DNA of 64,000 nt from Marinilabiliales bacterium (GCA_003512955.1 DOTG01000038.1:62001-126000), one strand, 5' to 3'; positions 35,641 through 45,670 are shown, counted from the first letter of the stretch. Program-made: numbers and translations. Notes: generated by a model from the sequence alone, not told the origin.

Positions 35641-37101
35641 ATGACAGCAGGTCAGGTATTTCTTTTATTGGTGGTTTACTTCAGTATCCTGGTTTTTATC
35701 TCCTATATTACCGGCAAAGATGCAAAAAACCAGACATTTTTTATTGGAAATCGGAAATCCCCCTGGTATGTGGTATCCTTTGGGATGATAGGGGCCAGCA
35801 TCTCGGGCGTTACCTTTATTTCGGTTCCCGGATGGGTGGGAACCAGTCAATTTTCCTACCTGCAAATGGTTTTAGGATATCTATTCGGCTATTTATTTAT
35901 TGCTCAAGTATTGCTCCCTCTTTATTATCGGCTTCAATTAACCAGTATTTACACTTATTTGGAACAACGTTTTGGAACGGTATCACATAAAACAGGTGCC
36001 TCTTTTTTTCTCGTCAGCCGCATGTTGGGTTCCTCGTTGCGGCTATATTTAGTGGCCAATGTATTACAACTTACCATTTTCAATGCTTGGGGTATCCCAT
36101 TCTGGACTACGGCGGCATTTACCATATTTCTTATCTGGTTATACACCTTTAAAGGTGGAGTCCGCACCATTATTTGGACCGATTCACTGCAAACTTTTTT
36201 TATGCTCTCGGCATTAATTCTTACCATTATTTTTATTGCCAAAGGATTAAACATGAGTTTTGGCGAGATGGTTCAATCCATCCGGCAAAGTCCGTTATCA
36301 AGAATCTGGTTTTTTGATAACCCGACCGGGAAAACATTTTTTGTGAAACAATTCCTGAGCGGTGCTTTTATCACTATTGTAATGACAGGGCTGGATCAGG
36401 ACATGATGCAGAAGAATCTGAGCTGCAAAAATCTGCGGGAAGCAAAGAAAAATGTGTATTGGTATGGAGCCTCTTTCCTACCTGTTAATCTTTTGTTTTT
36501 GTCGTTAGGGGTATTGTTGTATCTTTTTGCTGCCAGTCACAATCTTCCGATCCCGCAAAAAACTGACGATCTTTATCCCATGCTGGCCACCCAAGGTTAT
36601 TTACCCATCACTGTTTCATTATTATTTATCCTTGGGTTGATTGCTGCGGCTTATTCAAGTGCCGATTCTGCCTTAACAGCACTCACCACCTCCTTTAGCA
36701 TTGATATTCTGGGAATTCAGAAGATGCAGATTGAAGAAAAAAAACAAATACTCATCCGAAAATGGGTACATGTAGGCATGTCTGTCTTGACGGGAATTGT
36801 AATTCTGGTTTTTAACAAAATAAACAACCAGGCGGTTATTGGAGCAGTATTTACCCTGGCAGGATACACCTACGGACCCTTGTTGGGACTGTTCGCTTTT
36901 GGAATGTTCACCCCGTTTACTGTCCACGACCGTTGGGTTTGGCTGGTGGCCATTTTGTCACCCATTTTATGTTTATTCCTTGGCAAATTTAGTTCAATGT
37001 TATTTTGGGGTTATGAGATAGGATTTGAAATGCTCATTTATAATGGGTTATTTACTTTTTTAGGATTAATTTTGATACGGCAAACGAAAAAAAAATCTTA
37101 G
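35641..37101 (+). CDS. Sodium:solute symporter (SSS family)
   Basis: About 486 residues, start ATG 35641 (a TTG two codons earlier is less likely). Thirteen or so hydrophobic helices carry the SSS hallmarks: SPWYVVSFGMIGASISGVTF (Na+ site residues), RLYLVANVLQL and IAAAYSSADSALTALTTSFS (unwound helix 8 with the Ser pair). The substrate is not identifiable. Such Bacteroidota members often import sugars or organic acids. It is a single gene, divergent from recR. Confidence 0.9.
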   Translation: MTAGQVFLLLVVYFSILVFISYITGKDAKNQTFFIGNRKSPWYVVSFGMIGASISGVTFISVPGWVGTSQFSYLQMVLGYLFGYLFIAQVLLPLYYRLQLTSIYTYLEQRFGTVSHKTGASFFLVSRMLGSSLRLYLVANVLQLTIFNAWGIPFWTTAAFTIFLIWLYTFKGGVRTIIWTDSLQTFFMLSALILTIIFIAKGLNMSFGEMVQSIRQSPLSRIWFFDNPTGKTFFVKQFLSGAFITIVMTGLDQDMMQKNLSCKNLREAKKNVYWYGASFLPVNLLFLSLGVLLYLFAASHNLPIPQKTDDLYPMLATQGYLPITVSLLFILGLIAAAYSSADSALTALTTSFSIDILGIQKMQIEEKKQILIRKWVHVGMSVLTGIVILVFNKINNQAVIGAVFTLAGYTYGPLLGLFAFGMFTPFTVHDRWVWLVAILSPILCLFLGKFSSMLFWGYEIGFEMLIYNGLFTFLGLILIRQTKKKS

Positions 37102-37174
37102 GCACGCAACCATCAAAAAAAAGGCAGCGTCTATGGCTCAGTTTCGGGTAAACAACTTAAAACCCATTTAAGAT

Positions 37175-37750
37175 ATGTCCGAGTTTGGAATGGATTTAGA
37201 GAAAATAATAAAGGACTGTAAAAAAAACAGACCTGATGCGCAAAAAAAGTTGTATGAACACTTTTCAGGGAAGATGTTTGGAGTGTGCATGCAATATTCT
37301 AAGGACTATACTGAGGCCGAAGATATTTTGCAGGACGGTTTTATAAAGGTTTTTACAAAAATTGACCAATTTGATTTTAAGGGTTCTTTTGAAGGCTGGG
37401 TACGGCGCATAATGGTGAACTGTGCATTGGAACGATACCGCAAACACAACTTGTTGTATTCGGTTTCCGAAATCAGGGAATACGACACCAAGCTGGCTTA
37501 CGATGATGTAATGAGCGAGATTTCAAGCAAAGAATTGTTGAAGTTGATTCAAGACCTCTCTCCACAATACAAAATGGTATTTAACCTGTATGCCATCGAA
37601 GGGTATTCGCATCAGGAAATTGGCGAAAAACTCGGAATTTCTGAAGGCACCTCAAAATCGAACCTCTCACGGGCCCGGACTATCTTGCAGGAGCGGGTTA
37701 AAGAACTTTACGAAGAACGGAAGCATGATGTTAAACTTGTAGTTAAATAA
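37175..37750 (+). CDS. RNA polymerase ECF-type sigma factor
   Basis: A 191-residue sigma-70 family protein. Region 2 is ALYEHFSGKMF-like (KLYEHFSGKMFGVCMQYSKD, AEDILQDGFIKVFTKI, FEGWVRRIMVNCALERYR). Region 4 is LSPQYKMVFNLYAIEGYSHQ with the HTH IGEKLGISEGTSKSNLSRAR. It is followed four bases later by a membrane-anchored beta-barrel protein that likely acts as its anti-sigma partner. Start MSEFGMDLEK; MDLEKIIKDC six codons... five residues in is an alternative start. Confidence 0.9.
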   Translation: MSEFGMDLEKIIKDCKKNRPDAQKKLYEHFSGKMFGVCMQYSKDYTEAEDILQDGFIKVFTKIDQFDFKGSFEGWVRRIMVNCALERYRKHNLLYSVSEIREYDTKLAYDDVMSEISSKELLKLIQDLSPQYKMVFNLYAIEGYSHQEIGEKLGISEGTSKSNLSRARTILQERVKELYEERKHDVKLVVK

Positions 37751-37754
37751 TAAT

Positions 37755-39203
37755 ATGACCATACATTCAGATATTGATAGGATTTTTAAGGACGGGCTTG
37801 CCGATTATTCCCCAAAACCACCAAGTTTCATTTGGGGAACTATTGAACAGGTTTTGGAGCGGAAACGAAAAAAAAGACAAATCGTATTATTTTATTCCGC
37901 AGCAGCTTCAGTGGCTCTATTGCTATCGTTTGGTGCCGGGTATTTATTTACGGGAGTTAATGGTTCCGATGATTTAATAGCTACAAATTCAACTGTTTCG
38001 TCCCCCGAATCCTCCGAAAATTCATTGATCCAAAAAAGTGAGGCAATAGTTCTTGACGGTGCAAAAACAAATGAGACTTTTACCAATCCTTCTGTAAACA
38101 AGGACAGTCGTTCCGTTCGACCCAGAAACAAAGCAAATAGCAACAAGTTGGGAACAGAATTACCCATCACCACAGAAAAAAAAGATACCACATTTAAAAA
38201 GGTAAATTCTGAAGGAATCCTTTTGCCTCCTATGTTTGGGCAAGAAAATGTATATGATCCTTCTGCAACCCATAACCAAACTTACAAAGAGGACGAGAAC
38301 CTTTCAAAAATGGAGATGAAATACCCTGCCCTTGATAATTCCCGTGATTTGAATTATGAGTATCGTGAAGTGCCCATGTATCCTGAAGAAGAAAAAGCAG
38401 CACCCATATTGGCCGGAAATTGGGAAGTGGGTATAGCTGCTACTCCTTTGGTAAGTTACCGTAGCGTAGGGAATGTACCTACCGAAACGTTGAAAGATGC
38501 CGACATTTTTACCAACTACGAACAGAATTATACCAATGAGAAACCTTTAACTTCCTATTCTGCAGGTATTGATGTAAATTACTGCCTATCGGACCGTTGG
38601 AACATTCAATCGGGACTGTATGTCTCTGAAATTGGACAGGTGTCGAAGGATGTGGAGGTCAACTGGCAATTTAATGCTAATAATGAACCTTTTTACTACC
38701 TGAATACCTCAACCGGAAATGTCAAAATTTATGGGACAACCAACGAACTGGTACGTGAGATTTCCAATGAACCTAAAAACATGGATTACAGTGCGGTTGG
38801 CGTAGAGGGTTCCGACGACATAGCCAGCATGAACGAGAGTGCTACCACTGATTTTGTTCAAACATACAATTATTGCGAAATCCCTTTAATTGTAAGTTAT
38901 AAGCTTTTTGCAAAAAAATTCGAAATGAATTTGACCGGAGGATTAAGTGCCAATGTGTTGTACAAAAATCAAGTGTATGCCAAAAATGAAGGAAATCAAT
39001 ACCCCTTGGATTCCGACAACGAAGATATCAAAACCATGTCGTACAGCGGCGTCTTTGGAATAGGGTTCGCATACCCGATTATGACTAAATTGTTTTTAAA
39101 CCTGCAGCCTACCCTTCGTTATTCACTAAGCCCAATTAACGAAGCTGGTAATGTTTATCCCTATTCTGTTGGTATTTATACAGGACTGAAATACCATTTT
39201 TAA
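37755..39203 (+). CDS. Putative anti-sigma/outer-membrane beta-barrel fusion protein
   Basis: A 482-residue protein. The first ~50 residues are cytoplasmic (DIDRIFKDGLADYSPKPPSF, a short anti-sigma-like segment), followed by Lys/Arg and one TM helix (IVLFYSAAASVALLLSFGAG). A Ser/Asn-rich linker leads to a C-terminal ~270-residue porin-family barrel-like domain (WEVGIAATPLVSYRSVGN, WNIQSGLYVSEIG, SPINEAGNVYPYSVGIYTGL) ending KYHF. This design, common in Bacteroidota directly downstream of an ECF sigma gene, would connect envelope state to sigma release. Regulation is inferred from position. Confidence 0.8.
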   Translation: MTIHSDIDRIFKDGLADYSPKPPSFIWGTIEQVLERKRKKRQIVLFYSAAASVALLLSFGAGYLFTGVNGSDDLIATNSTVSSPESSENSLIQKSEAIVLDGAKTNETFTNPSVNKDSRSVRPRNKANSNKLGTELPITTEKKDTTFKKVNSEGILLPPMFGQENVYDPSATHNQTYKEDENLSKMEMKYPALDNSRDLNYEYREVPMYPEEEKAAPILAGNWEVGIAATPLVSYRSVGNVPTETLKDADIFTNYEQNYTNEKPLTSYSAGIDVNYCLSDRWNIQSGLYVSEIGQVSKDVEVNWQFNANNEPFYYLNTSTGNVKIYGTTNELVREISNEPKNMDYSAVGVEGSDDIASMNESATTDFVQTYNYCEIPLIVSYKLFAKKFEMNLTGGLSANVLYKNQVYAKNEGNQYPLDSDNEDIKTMSYSGVFGIGFAYPIMTKLFLNLQPTLRYSLSPINEAGNVYPYSVGIYTGLKYHF

Positions 39204-39225
39204 TTCTTTCTAGGCTCGGTAATCT

Positions 39226-39261
39226 GAAAAGCCGGTTAACCTTCCCAGGTGCCGGCTTTTC
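39226..39261 (+). terminator. Terminator of the sigma/anti-sigma operon
   Basis: GAAAAGCCGG (39226-39235) pairs with CCGGCTTTTC (39252-39261), followed by T-rich sequence, 22 bases after the stop codon. Confidence 0.75.
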
Positions 39262-39483
39262 TACATTTATTCTCCAAATGTCTCAAACCTGGCTCCAGGG
39301 CTTCCTTAAATTATGTGAGCTGCACCGTGACTAAATATTTCATTTTCTTTGACTATCAATATTCTACTTATGCATTTTAGAGGCTTATCTAAATTTATGA
39401 ATTTATTTTCCCACAGTTAATAAAGTTTATTGTACATTTAAACTTCACGAGAAAGAAACAACTGTAAAAGATTCAAAAAGCTT

Positions 39484-39843
39484 ATGACTCCTAAAGAAAC
39501 CATCCAAAAATTTGTGGAACTGTTTAATAGCAAAGATGCGCCCGGGTTAAGCAAACTTTACCACGAGGATGCCATTAACCATCAGGTAGCCTATGAACCT
39601 GTTATTGGGAAAAAATCCATCGAAGAAATGTTTGAAAGGGAATTTTCTGCAGCCGAAATGGTTTGTATTGTTGAGAATATTTTTGAAGATGGAGAATGGG
39701 CCATTCTTGAATGGAAAGATCCACTGGGACTAAGAGGATGCGGCTTTTTTCATGTCATTGATGGGAAAATAAAATTCCAACGGGGTTACTGGGATCAACT
39801 TTCGTTTTTAAGACAACACCATTTGCCCATTCCAAAAGAATAG
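39484..39843 (+). CDS. SnoaL-like/NTF2-fold protein
   Basis: A 119-residue single-domain protein. TPKETIQKFVELFNSKDAPG, LYHEDAINHQV and the final GKIKFQRGYWDQLSFL follow the SnoaL/ketosteroid-isomerase-like alpha+beta cone fold. No catalytic assignment is possible. It stands alone, convergent with the GH5 gene. Confidence 0.8.
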   Translation: MTPKETIQKFVELFNSKDAPGLSKLYHEDAINHQVAYEPVIGKKSIEEMFEREFSAAEMVCIVENIFEDGEWAILEWKDPLGLRGCGFFHVIDGKIKFQRGYWDQLSFLRQHHLPIPKE

Positions 39844-39911
39844 ATGCTTTTCTTAGGTTTATTATAGTTCATCCAAATTCGGAATAGCTTGAAATTTAAA
39901 AACACGGATTT

Positions 39912-40931
39912 TTACCTACGCCCTTTGTTTTTTGCAAATTGCTGATAAAAGAACTCGCCTTGACCTTTTTCTAAGGTATAGGTAGAATCCTTTAAAAGTG
40001 TTGGATACCAGTGCCACGAAAACACCCACAAAGTGTAGGAGATGTTCCTGGTCTTGAAATAATCCAAAACCTCTTGACCATAGGTATCGTCACTAATTAC
40101 AGGAATATGCGCTCCTACTTGATCCGGATAAGCAAAACCAAATTCAGTAGCAAATACGGGGTGGTTTTTGGCGACAAATCCAAAAACTTCGTCCCAGTTT
40201 TTAGCCCAGGGTTGTTCACTCTTCTGAGGATAAGGGTGCGACACATAACCAACATTGGTTAATTGAGGATCGAGGGTCTGCAAATCGCGGAGGTCGTACG
40301 CCCAGTTAAAACCAGCCAGCAAGGCTACCGTGGAGGAATCATACACACGAACAGTGTCCAGTATTTGTTTGTAAATACCTATTAATTCAGCCCAACTCAT
40401 CTCACCTAAAGCACCGCTAAAGGTTGTAGGTTCGTTGTACAATTCATAAAAAGCCACAGCAGGTTCATCTTTAAAGGTGTTGGCCATGGTCGCCCAAAAA
40501 TCGAGGGTTTCTTCAAGCGTCGTTTCATACATCGGATGCTGCCATTTTTCATCTTTCATGTTTCCAATCACATGCCAATCGATGATGGAATACAAGTGAT
40601 GTTCCTTGGCCCAGGCTACTCCTTTATTTAATTCTTCCAAATACTTTTCCTTGCCCAACCGCTTCCAATGTTTTGGGTGCACCGGAAACCTGACAATGTT
40701 GATGTTCCATTTGGCTGCCTGATCAATATAATTTTTGTTCCAATGCCCCAACTCATCCAATTCGCCCAAATCTTCCAAACAAAGCCCTTGAAAGGTGATG
40801 GTATCTGTATTGGTCATAAACTGGTTCCCCGAAACACCAATATTTGATAACGACAAAGGTTCCTGGTTCTTTTTATTCCCACATTGGGTTAAGGTGATTG
40901 CTACCAGTAAAAGGAGGGAGTAGGTTTTCAT
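39912..40931 (-). CDS. Glycoside hydrolase family 5-like lipoprotein
   Basis: A 339-residue lipoprotein (MKTYSLLLLVAITLTQC) with a (beta/alpha)8 GH5-type cellulase fold: WNINIVRFPVHPKHW, YSIIDWHVIG, FYELYNEPTT with the acid/base Glu of the NEP motif, VSHPYPQ with His and Tyr, and PVFATEFGFAYP with the nucleophile Glu. It probably cleaves a beta-1,4-linked glucan or mannan at the cell surface or in the periplasm. The 500-bp upstream region is shared divergently with an NrtR-type regulator and holds three similar palindromes. It fits a small beta-glucan utilisation locus with the GH94 phosphorylase. Confidence 0.85.
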   Translation of the reverse strand: MKTYSLLLLVAITLTQCGNKKNQEPLSLSNIGVSGNQFMTNTDTITFQGLCLEDLGELDELGHWNKNYIDQAAKWNINIVRFPVHPKHWKRLGKEKYLEELNKGVAWAKEHHLYSIIDWHVIGNMKDEKWQHPMYETTLEETLDFWATMANTFKDEPAVAFYELYNEPTTFSGALGEMSWAELIGIYKQILDTVRVYDSSTVALLAGFNWAYDLRDLQTLDPQLTNVGYVSHPYPQKSEQPWAKNWDEVFGFVAKNHPVFATEFGFAYPDQVGAHIPVISDDTYGQEVLDYFKTRNISYTLWVFSWHWYPTLLKDSTYTLEKGQGEFFYQQFAKNKGRR

Positions 40932-41035
40932 GTGCTATACATTTTATGTTTTTAAATAGCCCGTCGTTCCAAACATAGTGTGTAAAAAACAAAACACCCA
41001 TTACCTTAGAATAATGCAGTTACAGAAATATATGA

Positions 41036-41050
41036 GTGTATATTTTACAC
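41036..41050. promoter_or_regulatory. Palindromic operator candidate 1
   Basis: GTGTATATTTTACAC is a GTGTA-N5-TACAC palindrome, about 105 bases upstream of the GH5 start. It shares arms and spacing with the site at 41310. Confidence 0.55.
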
Positions 41051-41220
41051 GTTTAATACAAAAATACTATTTTAATTTGAATTTTCGCCAATTTCTTTAG
41101 AGACGGATCGAAAAAATAACTTGTTCTTAAGTTTATCTCCTAAAGCCTTAACTAAAATATGTTCGTTATAATACGCATCCTAAAATTTATACATCCGCAT
41201 GGAATGCACTGTATTTCAAT

Positions 41221-41241
41221 AGGTGTGTACTATTCACACCT
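41221..41241. promoter_or_regulatory. Palindromic operator candidate 2
   Basis: AGGTGTG (41221-41227) and CACACCT (41235-41241) are perfect 7-base arms. Within them, GTGTACTATTCACAC (41225-41239) also fits GTGTA-N5-TACAC with one mismatch. Confidence 0.5.
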
Positions 41242-41309
41242 AAAAAAGTGATTCAAACACATTTTGTTTGTTTTTATAAGGATATTGCTCTATTTTTGCC
41301 ATCACTAAA

Positions 41310-41324
41310 GTGTATATAGTACAC
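41310..41324. promoter_or_regulatory. Palindromic operator candidate 3
   Basis: GTGTATATAGTACAC is GTGTA-N5-TACAC, about 30 bases upstream of the regulator's predicted -33 box, so a bound regulator could control its own promoter. Confidence 0.55.
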
Positions 41325-41352
41325 ATTTTAAATATTTAACTTAAAAGATTCG

Positions 41353-41384
41353 TTGTCACTTTTTAATGATAATTTATATATTTG
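41353..41384 (+). promoter_or_regulatory. Bacteroidota-type promoter of the NrtR-like regulator gene
   Basis: TTG at 41353-41355, a 21-base spacer and TATATTTG at 41377-41384 match the -33/-7 consensus. The ATG is 47 bases downstream. Confidence 0.65.
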
Positions 41385-41430
41385 TTCCTGAGCTTCTGGC
41401 TCGTTCTTTCATAACCTAAAATCAAAGGAA

Positions 41431-42168
41431 ATGACCCGTAAATTAATGAACAACTTATCGGTGGACTGCGTAGTCTTCGGTTTCGATGGCGAACAACTGA
41501 ATGTATTGCTGGTAGAACGGACACTTATTTCACCCGAAACACAAGAGGTTATTTTTTCTGATTTAACGCTGACAGGTTATCATATTTATGAAGACGAAGA
41601 TTTAGATTCGGCAGCTGCCCGGATTGTAAAGGATCTGACTGGGCTCGAAAACATTGTACTTGAGCAGTTCTATTCTTTTGGGGCCTTGGATCGGTTGCTT
41701 CACCCAAACGATCAGGCATGGTTGGAACAATTTGGCGATGTGTTTAGCAACCGGGTAGTTACCGTTGGTTATTATTCGCTGTTGCCAAGTACCAATGTAA
41801 AAATCATTTTAAAAGGTAGGAATGTTTCATGGTATAAGGTTTCGGAGGTAAAAGGATTGGCTTACGACCACGATCATGTATTGCAAAAAGCTCTTGAACA
41901 CTTGCGCTACAAATTTTGGCACGAACCCATTGGCTTTGAGCTTTTGCCCATGAAATTTACCCTTTCGCAAATGCAGAAACTTTACGAGGCTGTGTTGGGC
42001 ACCCAATTCGATAAGCGGAATTTCCGAAAAAAGGTGTCCCAAATGAATTACGTGGTGGCACTAAATGAACGCCAAACAGGTGTGGCCCATAAACCTGCCC
42101 AATTGTTCATGTTCAGCCGCGATGTGTATGAAAAAACCCGTAAAGAGCGCTTCGACTTCTTCGTATAA
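41431..42168 (+). CDS. NrtR/AraR-type transcriptional regulator (Nudix domain plus winged helix)
   Basis: A 245-residue protein. The N-terminal ~145 residues are a Nudix fold (VDCVVFGFDGEQLNVLLVER, LTGYHIYEDEDLDSAAARIV) whose Nudix box lacks the REVxEExGxx(A) catalytic Glu pattern, so it senses a ligand and does not hydrolyse it. The C-terminal winged helix begins near LLPMKFTLSQMQKLYEAVLG and includes DKRNFRKKVSQMNYV, as in NrtR-family regulators such as Bacteroides AraR. The likely effector is a sugar or sugar phosphate from the GH5/GH94 pathway, and likely sites are the three GTGTA-N5-TACAC palindromes upstream. Both are inferences from context. Confidence 0.85.
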   Translation: MTRKLMNNLSVDCVVFGFDGEQLNVLLVERTLISPETQEVIFSDLTLTGYHIYEDEDLDSAAARIVKDLTGLENIVLEQFYSFGALDRLLHPNDQAWLEQFGDVFSNRVVTVGYYSLLPSTNVKIILKGRNVSWYKVSEVKGLAYDHDHVLQKALEHLRYKFWHEPIGFELLPMKFTLSQMQKLYEAVLGTQFDKRNFRKKVSQMNYVVALNERQTGVAHKPAQLFMFSRDVYEKTRKERFDFFV

Positions 42169-42394
42169 TTAACATTTCTTAAATCTTTTTTTAACAGCTT
42201 TCATTAGGTACTTAATTATCCAGGAAAGAGAATCTGGTTATTCATTAGCATTCAATAGGCTGCACGACCTTTTATGTTAACGGTGTTTACCAAATTTTCA
42301 TTTTTCCGGTGTTTTGTAGCTTTTGCCACTCATGGTTCCGCACTTTTGGGGGATAGCTGATTGATCATAGTAAAAATATTAATTGACATAAAAG

Positions 42395-44836
42395 ATGAAA
42401 TACGGATTTTTTGACGACAACCACCGGGAATATGTGATTACCAATCCACAAACCCCATGGCCCTGGATCAATTACCTTGGCAATGAAGATTTCTTTTCAC
42501 TCATTTCGAACACCGCAGGAGGATACAGTTTTTATAAAGATGCGAAGTTCCGCCGGTTGACCCGCTACAGGTACAACAACGTACCCATGGATAGCGGAGG
42601 TCGCTATTTTTACATTAAAGATGGCGATACCATTTGGTCGCCCGGATGGAAACCCTGCAAAACCCCACTGGACAGTTATGAATGCCGACATGGGATGAAT
42701 TATACAAAAATTCAAGGCGAAAAGAATGGGGTAACCGCAAACATACTCTTTTTTGTTCCTCTGAAGACCTGGGCCGAGGTTCAGAAACTGACTCTGATTA
42801 ACCATACCCAAACTACCAAGAAACTGAAATTATTCTCATTTGTGGAATGGGCGCTTTGGAATGCCGCTTCGGATATGGAAAACTTCCAGCGGAATTTTTC
42901 GACAGGCGAAGTTGAAATTGAAGGCTCTGTTATTTATCACAAAACCGAATACAAAGAACGGCGCGACCATTATGCCTATTACGCTGTAAACACTCCTATC
43001 CAGGGATACGATACCGACCGGGAAACCTTTTTTGGTTTGTACAATGGGTTTGATGAACCCCAAACCGTGCTTGAAGGTGCACCCCGCATGAGCGAAGCCC
43101 ACGGATGGAGCCCCATTGCTTCGCATTTTATTGAAGTGGAACTGAAACCCGGCGAATCGAAAGATTTTGTTTTTGTACTGGGATATGTCGAAAACAAAGA
43201 TGATGAAAAATGGGAATCAAAAGGCATCATCAACAAAACCAAAGCCAAAGAGACCATTAACCGCTTTGGGACTGCGGCTAAAGTGGATGAAGCCTTGATG
43301 GAATTAAAACAGTATTGGGATCAACTGTTGAGCGTATATCATGTAAATTCGGGCGAAGAAAAGCTGGACCGGATGGTAAACATCTGGAACCAATACCAAT
43401 GTATGATTACTTTCAACTTCTCACGTTCAGCTTCTTTCTTCGAGAGCGGTATTGGACGTGGCATGGGATTCCGCGATTCGAACCAGGATTTGATTGGTTT
43501 TGTACATCAGGTTCCCGAACGGGCCCGTGAACGGATTATTGATATTGCATCTACCCAGTTTCCCGATGGAGGCTGTTACCACCAGTACCAGCCGTTAACC
43601 AAACGTGGAAATAACGATATTGGCGGCGGTTTTAACGACGACCCCATGTGGCTCATCCTGGGTACAGTCAGCTATATAAAGGAAACCGGCGATTTTGGCA
43701 TCCTGGAAGAAAACGTCCCTTTTGATAATGATTGGAGCCAGGCACGCACCCTGTTCGATCACCTGACCGTTTCGTTCGATCATGTAGTTCAAAACCTGGG
43801 ACCTCATGGATTGCCATTGATTGGCCGGGCCGATTGGAACGACTGTTTGAACCTGAATTGCTTCTCGAACGATCCCAACGAGTCGTTCCAGACCACCGAA
43901 AATAAAACAGAAGGTTCAAAGGCTGAGTCGGTGATGATTGGCGGGTTATTCGTGGTGTATGGCCGCGATTACATGGAACTTTGCCTTGAGCTTGGCAAAA
44001 ATGAGGAGGCACAACGGGCCGAAAAACATGTTAATGCCATGGTTGGGGCACTTAAAAAATCCGGCTGGGATGGGGAATGGTTCCTGCGGGCATACGATTA
44101 TTATGGAAAGAAAATTGGCAGCCACGAAAACGAAGAGGGCAAAATCTTCATCGAATCGAATGGATGGTGTTCCATGGCCGGAATTGGCAAAGAGGAGGGG
44201 ATGGTTACCCAAGCCCTCGATTCTGTGAAAGAACGGCTCGACTGTGAGTATGGTATTGTGCTGAACAACCCTGCTTTTACCAAATATTACATTGAATATG
44301 GCGAAATATCCACCTATCCAAAAGGTTATAAAGAAAATGCAGGTATTTTTTGCCACAACAATCCTTGGATCATCATTGGTGAAACAGTAATTGGACGCGG
44401 CGATCAGGCTTGGGAGTATTACCGGAAGATTTGCCCTTCGTATTTGGAAGATATCAGCGATTTACATAAAACCGAACCATACGTGTATTCGCAGATGATT
44501 GCAGGCAAAGACGCGTTCAAACCCGGAGAGGCAAAAAACTCGTGGCTGACCGGAACTGCCTCGTGGAATTTTTACACTATCAGCCAATATATTTTAGGCA
44601 TTCAGCCCCATTACCATGGATTGGTTATCGATCCATGCATTCCCAAGCATTGGAAGGAATTCAGGATTACACGGAAATTCCGGGGGACTACCTATCACAT
44701 TTTGGTAATGAATCCCAACGGGGTGTCAAAAGGGGTCAAGCAAGTCACCCTTGATGGAAAAGCTATTGCCGGCAACCAGCTACCTATCGTAAATTCTAAA
44801 GCTGTATGCCAGGTTGAAGTTGTGATGGGTTCATAG
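42395..44836 (+). CDS. Cellobiose phosphorylase-like enzyme (GH94)
   Basis: An 813-residue cytoplasmic protein of full family length. [20 protein letters not shown] and the N-terminal beta-sandwich are typical of cellobiose phosphorylase. The (alpha/alpha)6 catalytic domain has [54 protein letters not shown] with the catalytic acid Asp, and [14 protein letters not shown]. It phosphorolyses cellobiose or a related beta-glucobiose to glucose-1-phosphate plus glucose, saving ATP after extracellular GH5 cleavage. The regulator gene is 226 bases upstream in the same direction. Confidence 0.92.
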   Translation: MKYGFFDDNHREYVITNPQTPWPWINYLGNEDFFSLISNTAGGYSFYKDAKFRRLTRYRYNNVPMDSGGRYFYIKDGDTIWSPGWKPCKTPLDSYECRHGMNYTKIQGEKNGVTANILFFVPLKTWAEVQKLTLINHTQTTKKLKLFSFVEWALWNAASDMENFQRNFSTGEVEIEGSVIYHKTEYKERRDHYAYYAVNTPIQGYDTDRETFFGLYNGFDEPQTVLEGAPRMSEAHGWSPIASHFIEVELKPGESKDFVFVLGYVENKDDEKWESKGIINKTKAKETINRFGTAAKVDEALMELKQYWDQLLSVYHVNSGEEKLDRMVNIWNQYQCMITFNFSRSASFFESGIGRGMGFRDSNQDLIGFVHQVPERARERIIDIASTQFPDGGCYHQYQPLTKRGNNDIGGGFNDDPMWLILGTVSYIKETGDFGILEENVPFDNDWSQARTLFDHLTVSFDHVVQNLGPHGLPLIGRADWNDCLNLNCFSNDPNESFQTTENKTEGSKAESVMIGGLFVVYGRDYMELCLELGKNEEAQRAEKHVNAMVGALKKSGWDGEWFLRAYDYYGKKIGSHENEEGKIFIESNGWCSMAGIGKEEGMVTQALDSVKERLDCEYGIVLNNPAFTKYYIEYGEISTYPKGYKENAGIFCHNNPWIIIGETVIGRGDQAWEYYRKICPSYLEDISDLHKTEPYVYSQMIAGKDAFKPGEAKNSWLTGTASWNFYTISQYILGIQPHYHGLVIDPCIPKHWKEFRITRKFRGTTYHILVMNPNGVSKGVKQVTLDGKAIAGNQLPIVNSKAVCQVEVVMGS

Positions 44837-44922
44837 AAATAAATTCTTAGGTTTAGGTTAATAAAAAGTGTGATCAAAAGTCTGGATGTGTTTGAAAAGG
44901 ATATCCACTTTGATCAAAATGA

Positions 44923-44958
44923 ACAAAGGCTACTCAAACCCCGGGTAGCCTTTGTTAT
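44923..44958 (+). terminator. Strong terminator after the GH94 gene
   Basis: ACAAAGGCTAC (44923-44933) pairs perfectly with GTAGCCTTTGT (44945-44955), followed by TATTT. It closes the beta-glucan locus just before the RiPP region. Confidence 0.8.
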
Positions 44959-44993
44959 TTCAGATAACAATGCCGATAAATCCAAACAATAAC

Positions 44994-45018
44994 ATTATTG
45001 TTATATTTACCCTCGCGA
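44994..45018 (+). repeat. 25-bp direct repeat, copy 1 (left edge of RiPP locus)
   Basis: A TTATTGTTATATTTACCC-type sequence identical over 25 bases to the copy at 49199, and over 24 bases to the copy at 51455. In one frame it encodes YCYIYPR, the same peptide as the radical SAM remnant at 49199. Here the frame stops soon after. It is followed by half of a GCAAAGACGC-type palindromic repeat (45027-45059). Confidence 0.85.
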
Positions 45019-45067
45019 CAAAAAATAACCGCAAAGACGCTATGTTTTATTCTTTGCACATTTGCAG

Positions 45068-45120
45068 TAAAAAACAATTTAACCATTTAGCATTTGAACT
45101 TCCCCTTCCATAAACAACCC
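45068..45120 (+). repeat. Degenerate copy of the exporter gene's 5' end
   Basis: ACAATTTAACCATTTAGCAT and the following TTGAACTTCCCCTTCCATAA closely match 51573-51617, which is the start of the C39 ABC exporter gene, with a few substitutions. It does not lead into an open exporter frame here. The rest of 44956-45370 holds A/T-rich low-complexity sequence and I see no further gene. Confidence 0.7.
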
Positions 45121-45370
45121 GCGCACCAACACCCTGTTTAACATAGTTATTTTCAGCCTCAAAAATTTTTATCCAATTTTCTTATTGCAAAATACTGTTA
45201 TAATGTATATTGCAAGCGTTATGTTTTACAGCATACCGCAACTGCCGGAATATTTCCAGGTTTTTGGAATTAATAAGTAGAGCCATTTGCATTGTTCAAT
45301 GGGTAATGGGTAATTGACAATGAACCAATGAGGAAATGGGCTAATTAATTAATGAACAAATGAATTTTTT

Positions 45371-45610
45371 ATGGACGAACTAAAACCTTTAGACATTGCC
45401 CACCGGTTTATCCGGCGTTTGCACTGTGAAAGCACTGGAACCCGAGGAGAATTGGCCAGGCATTTGGGTATAACCCCAGCTTGGGTAAACACTTACAAAA
45501 ACAAAATTGAAGAACTTTACAAGGTGAATATACAGTATTGCCGCAAGCGGGAAACCTATTTTGTTAGTGAAGATGACCGCAAAAAATTACCTCCCCCCTA
45601 TTTGGAATAA
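45371..45610 (+). CDS. Small winged-HTH DNA-binding protein
   Basis: A 79-residue protein. An HTH is visible in TGTRGELARHLGITPAWVNT, followed by a wing-like KVNIQYCRKRETYFV. It resembles the HTH_11/DeoR-type small regulators often encoded beside double-glycine peptide loci in Bacteroidota. It is probably the local regulator of the RiPP genes, whose first precursor starts 134 bases downstream. The targets cannot be shown from sequence. Confidence 0.7.
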   Translation: MDELKPLDIAHRFIRRLHCESTGTRGELARHLGITPAWVNTYKNKIEELYKVNIQYCRKRETYFVSEDDRKKLPPPYLE

Positions 45611-45662
45611 CTATAAATTGTACACAAAATACTCAGTAAAGCGTGGGTATATTGACCGGGCT

Positions 45663-45670
45663 TATATTTG
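45663..45670 (+). promoter_or_regulatory. -7 box candidate for the RiPP operon
   Basis: TATATTTG matches the Bacteroidota -7 consensus, 74 bases before the first precursor ATG. No TTTG is present at the expected -33 distance, so it may need an activator such as the HTH protein encoded just upstream. Confidence 0.45.

Noticed and set aside
44994..45018. The direct repeat as a promoter element (it contains TATATTTA)
   Set aside because: The -7 match lacks the final G, no -33 element is suitably placed, and copy 2 is clearly coding sequence. A secondary promoter role at copies 1 and 3 cannot be excluded.
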